Shown: in pieces, positions 33,501 to 45,400 of the stretch
Layout: every line of letters starts with the position of its first letter
Numbering within the stretch: the stretch's first letter is position 1
The notes under the pieces: model-generated
What the model was told of the DNA's origin: nothing
Databases searched by the model: none
The model's input: only the letters and a program-made list of their open reading frames with translations
Program-made: the position numbers and the translations under genes
Source: Melastoma dodecandrum
Taxonomy: Eukaryota > Streptophyta > Magnoliopsida > Myrtales > Melastomataceae
Assembly: GCA_029817715.1 (NCBI GenBank)
Contig: JARUPY010000556.1
Location: 186,001-250,000, forward strand
Length of the DNA stretch: 64,000 nt
Direction: 5' to 3'

Positions 33501-35610
33501 ATCCTATCTGGATCAACCCAATGTGTATATAGTTATATACACCTCTCGTACTACGCATGGTATCTCTTATGCGTTGTACATTTAAGAGTGGGATATCCAA
33601 AGTCTCAAGCTCGGTGCTCGTGACTTGTGCCGTCGCCTCTGTCTGTGAGATATCTATGGTGGATCGAAACCTAAATCTCGATACTTCATAAATTTCTCTC
33701 GCATTGACATTTGGCAACCTCCATTCCAGGATTGACTGGGATGGATCTTCGTACTGGTGGCTTTCCTCCAGTACCTGATTCGTTGTTTCCAAAGGAACCA
33801 ACTCATCACCATCTCCTTCCCTCTCTGCTCTCATCATGAACAGATGTTCGGTCCAGAGATCTGAATCATCATCTGAGTCTGTATCATAATTAGACACAAT
33901 CTCATAAATCGATTCTACTTCCGAGTCTAAGTCGGAAATCTCCTGCTCATCGATCGGTTCATAAGCAAGGACTTCTTCCTCACGACTCCTGTCATCCAGG
34001 AAGACCATACGGAGTCTTTCTCTCCTTTGGTTCTTCTTCGGACAACTATCTGCTTTGTGGTCTTTTGAACCACAAAACCAGCAGCAATTACAACTGCTCA
34101 AAGGTTTCCCTTTAGGACATTTAGGCTCTCTTCCATGCTTTCTCTTGAAAGCATCGATCCTATCTTTATCCTTCAGGTTATCCCTTCTCCTCACAAACCT
34201 TCTTGGTTTGTAAGCAGGACTTCCCCTTTGCTTACGCTGGACGTCCTTCTTGGGCCAAACTTTCTTTTTGTTGTACCCAACAAACTTCCTCTTACGAGGA
34301 AAGTTCCTTCTCTTCAAAGAGTCTCCTGGAGTACTGCGAGTATCGCATCCATACCTTCCAGGTACATACTCTATCTGAGAACAACAGCTCTTGTTCAGGT
34401 AAGGTAGCTTCTTAGCTGCCTCTTTCACCTGGAGCTCAGTACATGCTTTACGCATTGCGTACTTTACCGCCTGAATCTTTCCTCCGAGTCCAGAGACAAT
34501 CTTCTCCTCACTCAGAAGTAATTCATAGGCCTTTTGCGCAACTTCCGGCCACGGTTCGAGAAGTTTTGCAAAAAAGGTTCCTAATATGAACTGTTATGAT
34601 ACTACATCCAGATTGTAATAATACTTCTGGAATTCACATACGTAGCTATCAAACCAGCACATATCACAGATCTGTAGTTTAACTAGAGCGGTTAATGACT
34701 GCTCCTTCTCCACAGTTTCAGTGGATAATGAGAAACCACAGAACTCGCGTTTCAGGGCATCAGCGATTATTGCCAATACTCCGTCAACCGTCAGCGCTTG
34801 GTCTATCTTTTCCTTAATGTCTGTGTGCGCCACTAAGGTTTTCCAGTATTTTTGCGCTGTACCCATGAGGGCTGCTACACATAATTCGTAGACTGCTCCA
34901 GGAGGTACTCCTCCTGCAGACGCTGTCATCCGAATAAGTGATAACCACTCATCTATCTTTTCAGATACGTGCTTTTCACAATCAATGTCTAGAAAAGCCC
35001 CAGGGGTAATTATCGGCTTTAATATATTATCCCTTGGGACAAACTCTTGTTTAGTCCTATGAGGATAATCGGGCCTGTAAATTTCCCTCTTCGCAGTTAC
35101 CAGTTCGTTAAACGTTCTATTGTCTAAATGAACTGGGGTATCCTCTGCCAGGCCTAAGGCTTTCCTTAGGTCCTTTGCCAACTCCCCACTCTGGGAGTTC
35201 AAGTTTGCACTTTGCTTTTGTGAGTCTAAGATGAAAGGAGCTACTGACTCTCTATACATCTCATCCACACTCTTGCCTTGATTCTGTTTGGAATTTCTTC
35301 CTCCCAGATTCAATCTTTCGACTGGTTTTCCTGTAGTACTTTCCAGTCCAGAGGTCGCCTCGGCTTCAGGCCTTTTTAAACCTCTTTCTCTTTCCAGAGC
35401 GTCTAACATTGTGTTTACAATGGAGCCTACTTCCTTTGCCATTTGGTTTCGGCTTTCTAGACTTTCATTGCTCCCCTGAATGGTTAGCTGAGTTAAAATA
35501 TCATTTATACTCTTGCTAACTCCAAAAGGAGACAATCTAGCCTCTGGAACGAACTCCAACCTCGATGGAGTCCCGGAAGGATTTCCCGAAGATTTTCCTT
35601 CTCCAGCCAT
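30394..35610 (-). pseudogene. Caulimovirid polyprotein: CP, MP, protease, RT, RNase H (frameshifted)
   Basis: First segment 35610-34594: coat protein, with YELCVAALMGTAQKYWKTL. After a frameshift near 34594 the second segment (to 31069) carries the coat-protein zinc finger CNCCWFCGSKDHKADSC (near 34090-34035) and an acidic stretch. A 30K movement protein follows (YIHIGLIQIGLVPLFHLPAD, about 33680-33080). Next come a pepsin-type protease site LIDTGCSITC (near 32430) and RT with MIIDYRQLNKA and YIDDVLIYS (near 31300). After another frameshift near 31070 the RNase H domain fills 31026-30394 (VLEVDASEEYWGAVL, YPIHEKEVLALK). RT and RNase H provide genome replication, the movement protein cell-to-cell passage, and the coat protein capsids. 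The breaks make it non-functional as it stands. Confidence 0.88.
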
Positions 35611-37838
35611 TCAGAAAATCTGACCTTGAGACTTTAATGGATATTTTTGAAACTGGGTCTAAGTTCTGGATACGGAGAGATATTTCCTAAACCTTAGGGT
35701 AGATTTGAAAAACTCTGTAAATATGGGGATATTTTTGATAAAGCGGCCTAAAATAAAAGCGTAATAAGAATTATTGATTCAACAATTTGTATCATTGCAG
35801 CATAACACTGTCGTGGATGTTCAGAACTTTCCAAAATAAAATATTTTGTTCCCAAATCTCCAAATATTACGATTATGAGTCACCTTCACATGATCTGGCA
35901 TATTCAATGTATTTGGACATCTCATAATATAATTTGATTTAATTCGACATATAAAATAAATAAGTATTATTTTATTTCCAAATATATAATTAATAAGCAT
36001 ATCAATTGTAATGCAACAAGATACTGCTTATGCTTATGCCTCAGCAATACTATGTGCAAGCTCATCATCAAAGGTAAGCACACAATTTATGAAGCCATAA
36101 TAATTCATTATCGTTTAAATTCATCATCAAAACTAGGATTAACATAACTAAACCGTCGCAATGTGATGTTAGTCTTGAGTTGGAATAATTAGTTTAACCC
36201 ACCAATTTCTACTGTGAATGGGAGAGAGAGGGAATGGAGAGAAGTGATCGATTACTACTTGTGGAGGGATGATTTACAAATGGGAAATTGGTCCATATTT
36301 ATAGGGGAGGATTGCCCGTAGAATATGTAGTAGAGTTAGCCACGTAACTCTTACTTTTACTACATGATTTAACAAACATTAAAATAGTGAATTCACCACG
36401 TATTGATGAAAATATCTTCACCTTGCTGTCAGAGGAAGGATCGAGAAGTGAAGCTCCTAGAAAGTTTGAGAAGGTGTTGATATTTTAAGGTTATTATGAT
36501 AAAGTAATACTCATCATATTATTAGTACTTTTGATATACTTATTCGATGGTGTCAAGTTTATTGGTATGCGTCATATTTTTGTCCGTAACTTACACATAT
36601 TCAAGCAACTTAAATTCAATACTAGAATTTATTGTTTCCAATATTTTAGAATAATTTTTGTAATCTAACCTATTATAATTTCGAAACTTAAAATCTATTA
36701 ATTCTAATCTTCATTAGAATTAAACGAAAAATTTTTGAATAACATGATTTTGCGTGGACACTCTAGATGGTATATACGAAGGTAGTGTACATGTATACAC
36801 ATACTAAGGTAAACCATTTAGCAACAGTTTTTAATCACCCACAGTTATAGAATAATGGTCATAAATCAAAAATATTTTAAACCGGTTACTGTGAAGTGTA
36901 ATTTCTTCATCTCACTGACATCCCGATCATTGTTTCTGAGATATAATAAATCTTATCTTAAATGACAAACATTACTTAACGGTCGTGTATTTAAAATCCC
37001 TAATATTCTAATCTAAGATGTCAAGTTACTAATCTAAGAAAGCGATCTATATTTACTCCACATTATTCTCTATACGATTTCTAGACACTCAATATTAATC
37101 ACAATCCGATTACAAAAATACATCAAAAGTAGTTAATAAATACACTCTATAGCACCACTTTATGGCAATTGACTTAGATAGATGATCACGAGAGTGTTAG
37201 TAGCATGGGTTCCCACCCGCCACCTCTTGATTGTGTAGTAGTGGCTTAGGAGTTGTGTATTCGGCACTCGTTTGACATTATCGTGTATGCGACGAAGTTG
37301 TTGCTTATCCATGAGGAAATTGGTCCTTTTCTCGTGAGATTTCACATATAATAAATATATCCTGTGGAGCCTCATCGTATAATTTTTTTATGAAACTTAT
37401 TTTTATACCTGCAAAGACTAGCAATTTTTATATCACTGTATAAGTATATTTTTTTCTAACATGAATTTATAATGAAAAATAATTAAAATTAATGGGTTGA
37501 TTGAAAATATAAAAAATACTATACAAAATTTAAGGGCAGTTTGAGGAATGTGTAAAATTACATTATGAATTAAAATGAAGAATTTATGTTCCTCAAAGTG
37601 GGCATTCCATGCCTATTACATGTTCTTAAAATATTTGTTCATTTCTTTACATGTTTCACGGCTCATGTTGCCGTGAAAGCAAAGCTAAGAATGAAATGAA
37701 GGGATCTCTGTTGGACACGACGACTCTTTTTCTTGGAAAAGATTATTCCTTCATCAGTTAAAAGAGTAAAAGAAGCCTTGGAATAGAAAAACCTAAAGAG
37801 ACAAAAAAAAACGATTGCAAAAACTTCCAAAGAGAAGG
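35611..37838. other. AT-rich intergenic stretch
   Basis: The first ~100 bases still look like viral leader. The rest, to 37838, is AT-rich with no recognised gene or repeat. The open frame at 37160-37375 has no support. Confidence 0.45.
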
Positions 37839-39120
37839 ATGGATTTCCTCTTCCCCGTCCTCAACCTGGTCGGCTCTCAACTCATCGCTGAATATGCCCA
37901 TATGAACAGCATCTCGACAAGCTCCACTCGTGGAGTGAGAAGCTGCCGATGATCCAAGCTGTCTTGGATTCTGCAGAGGAAAAGCAGATGTACGATGATG
38001 ACCGTGCTACAGTCCAGTGGCTCGCCGACCTTAGGGATGTTGCCTGCGACATGGAAGACCTGCTCGACATGTTCTCTCTTGATGCAAAGCGGGAATCGTC
38101 CAAGGTGTAGGCCTCATCGAAACTCCCTCGTCGCCTGATCGCATGCTGCTCTCCTTTCCGCCCATGCACCATGATCTCTGGTCATCGTATGGCCATTGAG
38201 ATCGAAGACATAGACCGAAGACTGGAGCAAGTAGTTGCACGCATACCCATTCTCGGATTAGTCCAAAACTGGAGGAGCAGGTCTCACTGTGACCACCCAC
38301 ATTTCGTCACCACTTCCCTTCCCGAGCCCAATTTTGTGGGCAGAGAGAAGGAAATGGTGGAGCTACTCACTTGTTTGACTGGATCCGAAGCAACCAACGA
38401 TACTGTCCGAACCTTTACAGTAGTTTCCATCGTGGGGATGGGCGGACTCGGTAAAACTACCCTCGCACAAGAGTTGTATAATCACGAGTCCTTGACAATG
38501 GCCAACTTCACCGGAAAAGCCTGGGCTTGTGTCTCCGACGTCTTTGACAGGGCCGCCATCACAAAGAGCAGCCTAGACAAGGTACATCAGTCTTCTTTTG
38601 GTGTGGAGCAGGATCTGAATCAGCTTCAAAGTTCTCTGAAAGAGAAGTGACAGGAAAGAAGTTCCTGATTGTAATGGACGATGTGTGGAACGATAAGTAT
38701 GACGAGCTCGAGTCTCTGCTGAAGCCCTTATATTCCGGAAGTAAAGGAAGCAGGATTCTGCTCACTTCAAGAAACTTCAACATTGCCAGACTAATGGGTG
38801 ATCGTCATCCGGAGCAGTTGGAATTCTTGTCGTTGGAGGAGTGCTTGTCTCTGCTCGCCTACCACTCCATTGGTGAGCAGAACTTTGAAGGCCACCCACA
38901 TCTTCAGGAGATCTCCATTCAATTGGCAAATAAGTATAAGGGGCTGCCTCTTTCTATAAGGAGGAATGTTGCGTTTCGAATGTGACGATGAAAAATGGAA
39001 GCTTGTGTTAGCTCATAATTCTTGGGACAGAGAGGGGGGAAAGATCCCTCTGGCATTGAAGTTGAGTTACATCCACCTTTATGGAACTCAAACCTAGATA
39101 TGAACTCATAAGGGATATGT
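37839..39120 (+). pseudogene. CC-NB resistance gene fragment (RPP13-like/R13L1 type), broken, no LRR
   Basis: NLR immune receptor remnant. It starts MDFLFPVLNLVGSQL, then shifts frame near 37905. The coiled-coil part has DRATVQWLADLRDVACDMED, with the EDVID-type motif as DMEDLLDMF. A TAG follows at 38108-38110. The NB domain has GMGGLGKTTLAQELYNHE (P-loop, about 38435), then a frameshift just before the TGA at 38648. It continues with KKFLIVMDDVWNDKYDELES (kinase-2), GSRILLTSRN (RNBS-B) and GLPLSI (GLPL). After another change of frame, LRFECDDEKWKLVL and GGKIPLALKLSYIHL end near 39085. ARC2 and LRRs are absent. The reading order shows a normal CNL cut off at its 3' side, with at least three frame changes and one stop. 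Confidence 0.86.
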
Positions 39121-39139
39121 GCCCAATCGAGTTGATTTG

Positions 39140-40504
39140 CAGTTTCTTGGCTTCCTAAAGCCGCGGTCTCCCCATTTACGTCTCCTGCTATAAACTAACC
39201 GTCTCCATCTAATGGAGGTGGAGGGTCGCGATTAGCCCCACCCCTGGTACTCTTCGCCATTTGTGGACTTTAAACTTTCTCGTTCTCTCACTGTGGTCGC
39301 CAAAAACGTGCTCGCGTCGAAATGAATCACATCGGAAATATTTGACAATAGTACTCACAGGGTTTAGATGTGGTCGCCAGTAAGTAAAAGAAATAGATTG
39401 AACTAATCGAATGAAGTCTTACAATGAGGGTAAAAAGCTTACAGCCATGAAAAATAAAGTAAGGACGATGGTGCAACGTCGTAGACTTGCTGTTGGGCGC
39501 TGCAGACTGGTGAGTTTGGACGATGACGGCGTCGTAGACTTGCTGCTAGACACTGCGGACTTGCGAATTTGGACGATGGTGATGTCGTAGACTTGACGCT
39601 GGGCGCTGTGGACTCGTGAATTCGGACAGTGACGTCGTAGACTTGATGATGGGACACTGTAGACTTGTGATCCTGGACGGTGAAAACTTTTCGCTGGGGC
39701 TTGGTGGACGAAGTGTGGTCGAAAGTGGTGGTGGATGTGTATACCAAGGCTACGGTTGCTCGCTCTGGTGGCGGAAACGAAGGCGGGATTGTAGACTTGT
39801 GATCCTGTACGGTGAAAACCGGTCGCTGGGGCTTGGTGGACGGAGTATGGTTGAAAGTGGTGGTGGATGTGAATACCAAGACTGCGGTTACTCGCCCTGG
39901 TGGCGGAAACGAAGACGGGATTGTCTGCCGGGACTACGGTGGCTCGTCCTGACGGTGGAGTGCTGGCGAAAATTGGCTACCAGAGCTACGGTTGCTCATT
40001 CTGGCGGTGGAAGTGAAGACCAATGAAACCTCACGAGTTTTCGCCAGGTCGGGGAATCCTAACAACTACGGGGTACCAGCAAATAAAGCTTCTGTTGGCT
40101 GAATTGATCGTAATCCTCTTTGGAAAGATCTCTTTCCTTTTATATTCGTTCTCATGAGTCCAGGATGTTCGTCACGTTCTCCGAAAATCCTCCCAATCTA
40201 AACTACCTTCCGTGGATCTCGAAGTCAACGAACCACCCTCTTAAGACGTGTGACTTGTGCAGACATAGGCTGTAGACTTGGTACGAGCACCATACCTTTT
40301 TTCATCCCTTACATTCCTCTCGTGGGCTTTAACCCGTCAGAGAATCGGCCCAATATAATTTATCATGTCACCAATCAGTCAACTACGAGAATATTAAACT
40401 CTCGTACCACTTCGAATTTTGACCCAGTCAACCCGTTCGACCCGCTTATACATTTAATTAAATTAACTCATTTATATAATAATTCTTATACAGAATTTCG
40501 GGTC
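39140..40504 (-). mobile_element. Repeat element inserted in an ABC-transporter exon
   Basis: On the minus strand it begins TGACCCGAAATTCTG at 40504, directly after ABCC coding sequence, and matches 12259 (+) over its first ~150 bases. The left limit is uncertain (somewhere after the CNL fragment ends near 39120). No transposase or pol was found inside it. A TG start and dispersed copies suggest an LTR or a non-autonomous LTR element. Confidence 0.6.
39659..39922 (+). repeat. Tandem duplication of a 132-bp unit
   Basis: The unit starting GTAGACTTGTGATCCTG at 39659 repeats at 39791 with a few changes. 132 is a multiple of three, so a frame of 136 codons runs through (44-residue repeats with GGRSVVESGGGC). 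Related shorter copies of the GTCGTAGACTTG motif lie at 39480-39650. Probably expanded repeat DNA, not a gene. Confidence 0.85.
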
Positions 40505-41834
40505 ATGTTGATACCTCTTTCGCCAATCTCTGTCCCGTCGCCCACGGAGAACAGCTCGAAATCTTTCAGAAGGGCGCATGCCTTCGCGGTTTGATGATAC
40601 TTTACAGCATCATAGGTACTACCAAAGAGGATGTTCTCCCTGACATCGCCGGTAAGTATCCATGGAGACTGAGGAACGTATGCCTTCGTTCCACTCACCT
40701 TGACTTGTCCGGACACCTTTTTCATTTCCCCCAGGATGCACGACAGCAGGCTTGACTTCCCCGTCCCAACTGTCCCGCATATCGCCACCTTCATACCGCT
40801 TCTCACTTTCAGATTGATGTCGTCGAGAGTCGGCTTATCGAGCTCGGGAACTCCAGACAAACTTCCTGTCCTGTATTTTTATGTCGAACTCTGATTCATC
40901 CCTAGGGACATACTCAATAGCGTCATGCCGGATTTCCTCTTCTTGAAGGTAAGTTGCGATTCGATCGGCCGAAACCTTTGCCTGTTGTATAATGTTGAGC
41001 AGGTCTGGGAGATCAAATATCGGATCCTGTAACATCCTAAACGTTGCCAGAGCGGATAACACCCTCCCGGCTGTGAGCTCGATATTCATCAGCATACAAG
41101 CACTGAAGGTAACCACGGAGATAAAAGTCGGCGACCCCAAAAGATGAAGGCAGAGAATGTGGCATGCCGCAGTGATTTCCATATCTTGTTGTATTCCTTC
41201 TCCCTCAGGCTCTCGTGCTTGCCGAGGAATTGGTCAGCCCAGGCTTGAAGCTTTATCGTCTTCATGTTCCAAAGAACCTCTGAGGTTGTGCTCATGCGGT
41301 CGTCCTTCGCTTCCATGATCTTTGACTGGTACCGCTTCTGGATCCTCGTGAGCGGAATGTTACACAGCATCACAACCAATATTGCGCCTAATGCGGCCAG
41401 CGACCCCAGTCCCAAGTTCATGTGAAGGACGTAAATCGCTAGTGTGATCTGAATCGGCAGCATCCACACGATGTTCAAGTACCACATAAGGTCAGTGATC
41501 CTCTGGATGTCTACACTCATGTAGTTGATTATCTCTCCAATTGTTCGGCCCTGCCGGGTCTGGCTCGAGAGATGGAGTCGCTTTTGGTAGATGTGGGATA
41601 TGAGCGCAGCTCGTAGCCGGAGCCCGAGCTGCCGCGCCCCGAATATCCACTGCCTCTGGGAAATAGTCTCGACTACCTTCGCCCCAAGGAACCCGAGCGC
41701 AAGCAGGTAGCCGCTTTGCAACCTCTGGTTCCTCTTGTTCAATAGGAAGTTGACGAAGTCCTCTATGAGGTACGGGCCCACGTAAGATGCAGAGGCACAC
41801 ATACATGAGTGTAGACATCCAGAGGATCACTGAC
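40505..41834 (-). pseudogene. ABCC-type (MRP) transporter fragment, TMD1 to NBD1, interrupted
   Basis: ABCC proteins move glutathione conjugates and other anions across the vacuolar or plasma membrane. The minus strand from 41802 encodes TMD1: YVGPYLIEDFVNFLLNKRNQ, then IYQKRLHLSSQTRQGRTIGE and MEAKDDRMSTTSEVLWNMK. A frameshift near 41135 leads to FISVVTFSACMLMNIELTAG and ADRIATYLQEEEIRHD. A second shift near 40860 leads to NBD1 with Walker A GTVGTGKSSLLSC and the Q-loop YVPQSPWILTGDVRENILFG. The frame reaches GTEIGERGIN, the residues just before the ABC signature, and is cut there by the repeat at 40504. TMD0, NBD1's end and the whole second half are absent. Closest in style to the AtABCC3-like clade, by recognised sequence. 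Confidence 0.87.
41803..41834. repeat. 32-bp inverted copy of internal ABCC sequence at the 5' break
   Basis: Positions 41803-41834 are the exact reverse complement of 41491-41522. The right copy sits where ABCC homology stops, next to unrelated AT-rich DNA. Confidence 0.93.
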
Positions 41835-42473
41835 ATTCTAGGAGTGGGATGAAGAAGAGCACGAGGCTACTTACTCTTTATAGGTGGCCAAACTAGAATT
41901 GGACATTCCCAAAAATATAAATTATATAATCACATTTCAATCACATATAATGAATTCTTACAATTCCTCGTATTATAAACCCGTAACAACGGACATTAGA
42001 AACTGTTTAGACATGTCGGGGATTTTATTCTGACATGCGCACACTTTTTTCAACACGTGCTTTTACTGTTCGTACATGTATACCTGCTTTTATATTATAT
42101 TCGAACTTAAGTTCCGAACACGAAATTTTATCCTCTTAACTGATACAATAAATTGAAATGGATTCAAAACGATACATGAAGGGAATTTCTTGACCATGTA
42201 AATTGGTGTGGTCCTATTCACTAATCATTTGGGGGAGACCACAGAGAGGAGAAGTCACTTAATGGAAAGGGAAGCACACCGTACCATGATGTAATGAGCA
42301 GAACCATCTACTCTCGAGCACTATCATTCATTTGTCCTTCAAAGAAATTTAATACACTTTATTTACTCCGACGGTCCAGGTTCTCGATACCATGTTTTTA
42401 TATGAATTTTATATAATTAAAAGGAGTCAAAGTAACGATCGTTGTGAACTTGTCGCAAGTGATATATTTTAAG
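41835..42473. other. Spacer between ABCC fragment and satellite
   Basis: AT-rich, about 640 bases. No gene, repeat or regulatory signal was recognised. Confidence 0.5.
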
Positions 42474-45400
42474 GTAGGATTTTTACAAAACAGCGGTCCA
42501 ACGCCATGAGAATCAATGTTGAGTTAATTGTTTTTTTCCAGGTTTTGGTTTTATACGGAATTCTTGACAAGAGTTGGGGCATTGATTGCATTAATTTTAT
42601 GTTTGGTTTTGTGTCACATAGGGAAATCCACGTGAATATGTTGCTTTTAATACGTGTCATGTCTGATGTTGTAATAATAACGAAAAGAAGTCATTACCAT
42701 CAAAACTGATTTTGTTTTTTTTTGACATATCATCATCACTTGCCAACACCGAGATGCTGATTTTGGCCGATTATGTGTCCTCTTGTTGATCATCAATATT
42801 AAAACCCAACTGATAAAGTTTAAAATATTGTCAGGAGTAAATTAAAAATTGGTGAGAAAAATTTATAGTTAAATGGATGGGTATCATGCCCCCTAAAGCT
42901 TTTCGAAAATCTCCCCCCATGTTAGTTGTCCATTCCGGTAACAAAATATTTCGTTAAATGGAGTTACGTTCCGGTAAAAATATTTCGTGAAATAGTTAAG
43001 TCAATTCTTGAAGTTCTTCAAATAATGACGCTAATACAATATTTTTAAAATCGGGTTCGTCGGAGAAAAGTCGGTGGTGAACTCGGTGTTTCTAACACCG
43101 ATTTATAAGAGATTATTTGAGGAATTTTAAATGTTTATGTCATATTTCGTATAATATTTTTTCAATAAACATTAAGACTAGTTAAATTTAACAATAACAT
43201 GTTCAATTACCAAAAAAATTTTATGTTTATTAATTTTAGTAAATTCTAAAATAGGATGTTTACAAAACAGCGGTGCAACGCCATGAGAATCAATGTTGAG
43301 TTAATTGTTTTTTTACAGGTTTTGGTTTTATACGGAATTCTTGACAAGAGTTGGGGCATTGATTGCATTAATTTTATGTTTGGTTTTGTGTCACATAGGG
43401 AAATCCACGTGAATATGTTGCTTTTAATACGTGTCATGTCTGATGTTGTAATAATAACGAAAAGAAGTCATTACCATCAAAACTGATTTTTTTTTTTTGA
43501 CATATCATCATCACTTGCCAACACCGAGATGCTGATTTTGGCCGATTATGTGTCTTCTTGTTGATCATCAATATTAAAACCCAACTGATAAAGTTTAAAA
43601 TATTGTCAGGAGTAAATTAAAAATTGGTGAGAAAAATTTATAGTTGAATGGATGGGTATCATGCCCCCTAAAGCTTTTCGAACATCTCCCCCCATGTTAC
43701 TTGTCCATTCGGGTAACAAAATATTTCGTTAAATGGAGTTACGTTCCGGTAAAAATATTTCGTGAAATAGTTAAGTCAATTCTTGAAGTTCTTCAAATAA
43801 TGACGCTAATACAATATTTTTAAAATGGTGTTCGTCGGAGAAAAGTCGGTGGTGAACTCGGTGTTTCTAACACCGATTTATAAGAGATTATTTGAGGAAT
43901 TTTAAATGTTTATGTCATATTTCGTATAATATTTTTTCAATAAACATTAAGACTAGTTAAATTTGACAATAACATGTTCAATTACCAAAAAAATTTTATG
44001 TTTATTAATTTTAGTAAATTCTAAAATAGGATTTTTTCAAAACAGCGGTCCAACGCCATGAGAATCAATGTTGAGTTAATTGTTTTTACGGAATTCTTGA
44101 CGAGAGTTGGGGCATTGATTGCATTAATTTTATGTTTGGCGTTGTGTCACATAGGGAAATCCACGTGAATATGTTGCTTTTAATTCGTGTGATGTCTGAT
44201 GTTATAATAATAACGAAAAGAAGTCATTACCATCAAAACTGATTTTGTTTTTTTTTGACATATCATCATCACTTGCCAACACCGAGATGCTGATTTTGGC
44301 CGATTATGTGTCCTCTTGTTGATCATCAATATTAAAACCCAACTGATAAAGTTTAAAATATTGTCAGGAGTAAATTAAAAATTGGTGAGAAAAATTTATA
44401 GTTGAATGGATGGGTATCATGCCCCCTAAAGCTTTTCGAACATCTCCCCCCATGTTACTTGTCCATTCGGGTAACAAAATATTTCGTTAAATGGAGTTAC
44501 GTTCCGGTAAAAATATTTCGTGAAATAGTTAAGTCAATTCTTGAAGTTCTTCAAATAATGACGCTAATACAATATTTTTAAAATCGGGTTCGTCGGAGAA
44601 AAGTCGGTGGTGAACTCGGTGTTTCTAACACCGATTTATAAGAGATTATTTGAGGAATTTTAAATGTTTATGTCATATTTCGTATAATATTTTTTCAATA
44701 AACATTAAGACTAGTTAAATTTGACAATAACATGTTCAATTACCAAAAAAATTTTATGTTTATTAATTTTAGTAAATTCTAAAATAGGATTTTTACAAAA
44801 CAGCGGTCCAACGCCATGAGAATCAATGTTGAGTTAATTGTTTTTTTACAGGTTTTGGTTTTATACGGAATTCTTGACGAGAGTTGGGGCATTGATTGCA
44901 TTAATTTTATGTTTGGTTTTGTGTCACATAGGGAAATCCACGTGAATATGTTGCTTTTAATACGTGTCATGTCTGATGTTGTAATAATAACGAAAAGAAG
45001 TCATTACCATCAAAACTGATTGTTTTTTGACATATCATTATCACTTGCCAACACCGAGATGCTGATTTTGGCCGACTATGTGTCCTCTTGTTGATCATCA
45101 ATATTAAAACCCAACTGATAAAGTTTAAAATATTGTCAGGAGTAAATTAAAAATTGGTGAGACAAATTTATAGTTAAATGGATGGGTAGCATGCCCCCTA
45201 AAGCTTTTCGAAAATCTCTCCCCATGTTAGTTGTCCATTCAGGTAACAAAATATTTCGTTAAATGGAGTTACGTTCCGGTAAAAATATTTCGTGAAATAG
45301 TTAAGTCAATTCTTGAAGTTCTTCAAATAATGACGCTAATACAATATTTTTAAAATGGTGTTCGTCGGAGAAAAGTCGGTGGTGAACTCGGTGTTTCTAA

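Larger units (their letters stand above)
26730..35700 (-). mobile_element. Endogenous caulimovirid (pararetrovirus), nearly full length, decayed
   Basis: An old integrated plant DNA virus, about 9 kb. On the minus strand, from high to low coordinate: a polyprotein frame (coat protein, movement protein, aspartic protease, RT, RNase H), a second frame with two zinc knuckles, a TATA box, a leader frame, a tRNA-Met primer site and a non-coding tail. The 30K movement protein, the CCHC finger of the coat protein and the absence of integrase distinguish it from gypsy elements. At least three frameshifts break it. The linear order shows that the circular genome was opened upstream of the coat-protein frame. 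Coat protein before movement protein recalls Cavemovirus and Solendovirus; genus not assigned. Confidence 0.88.
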
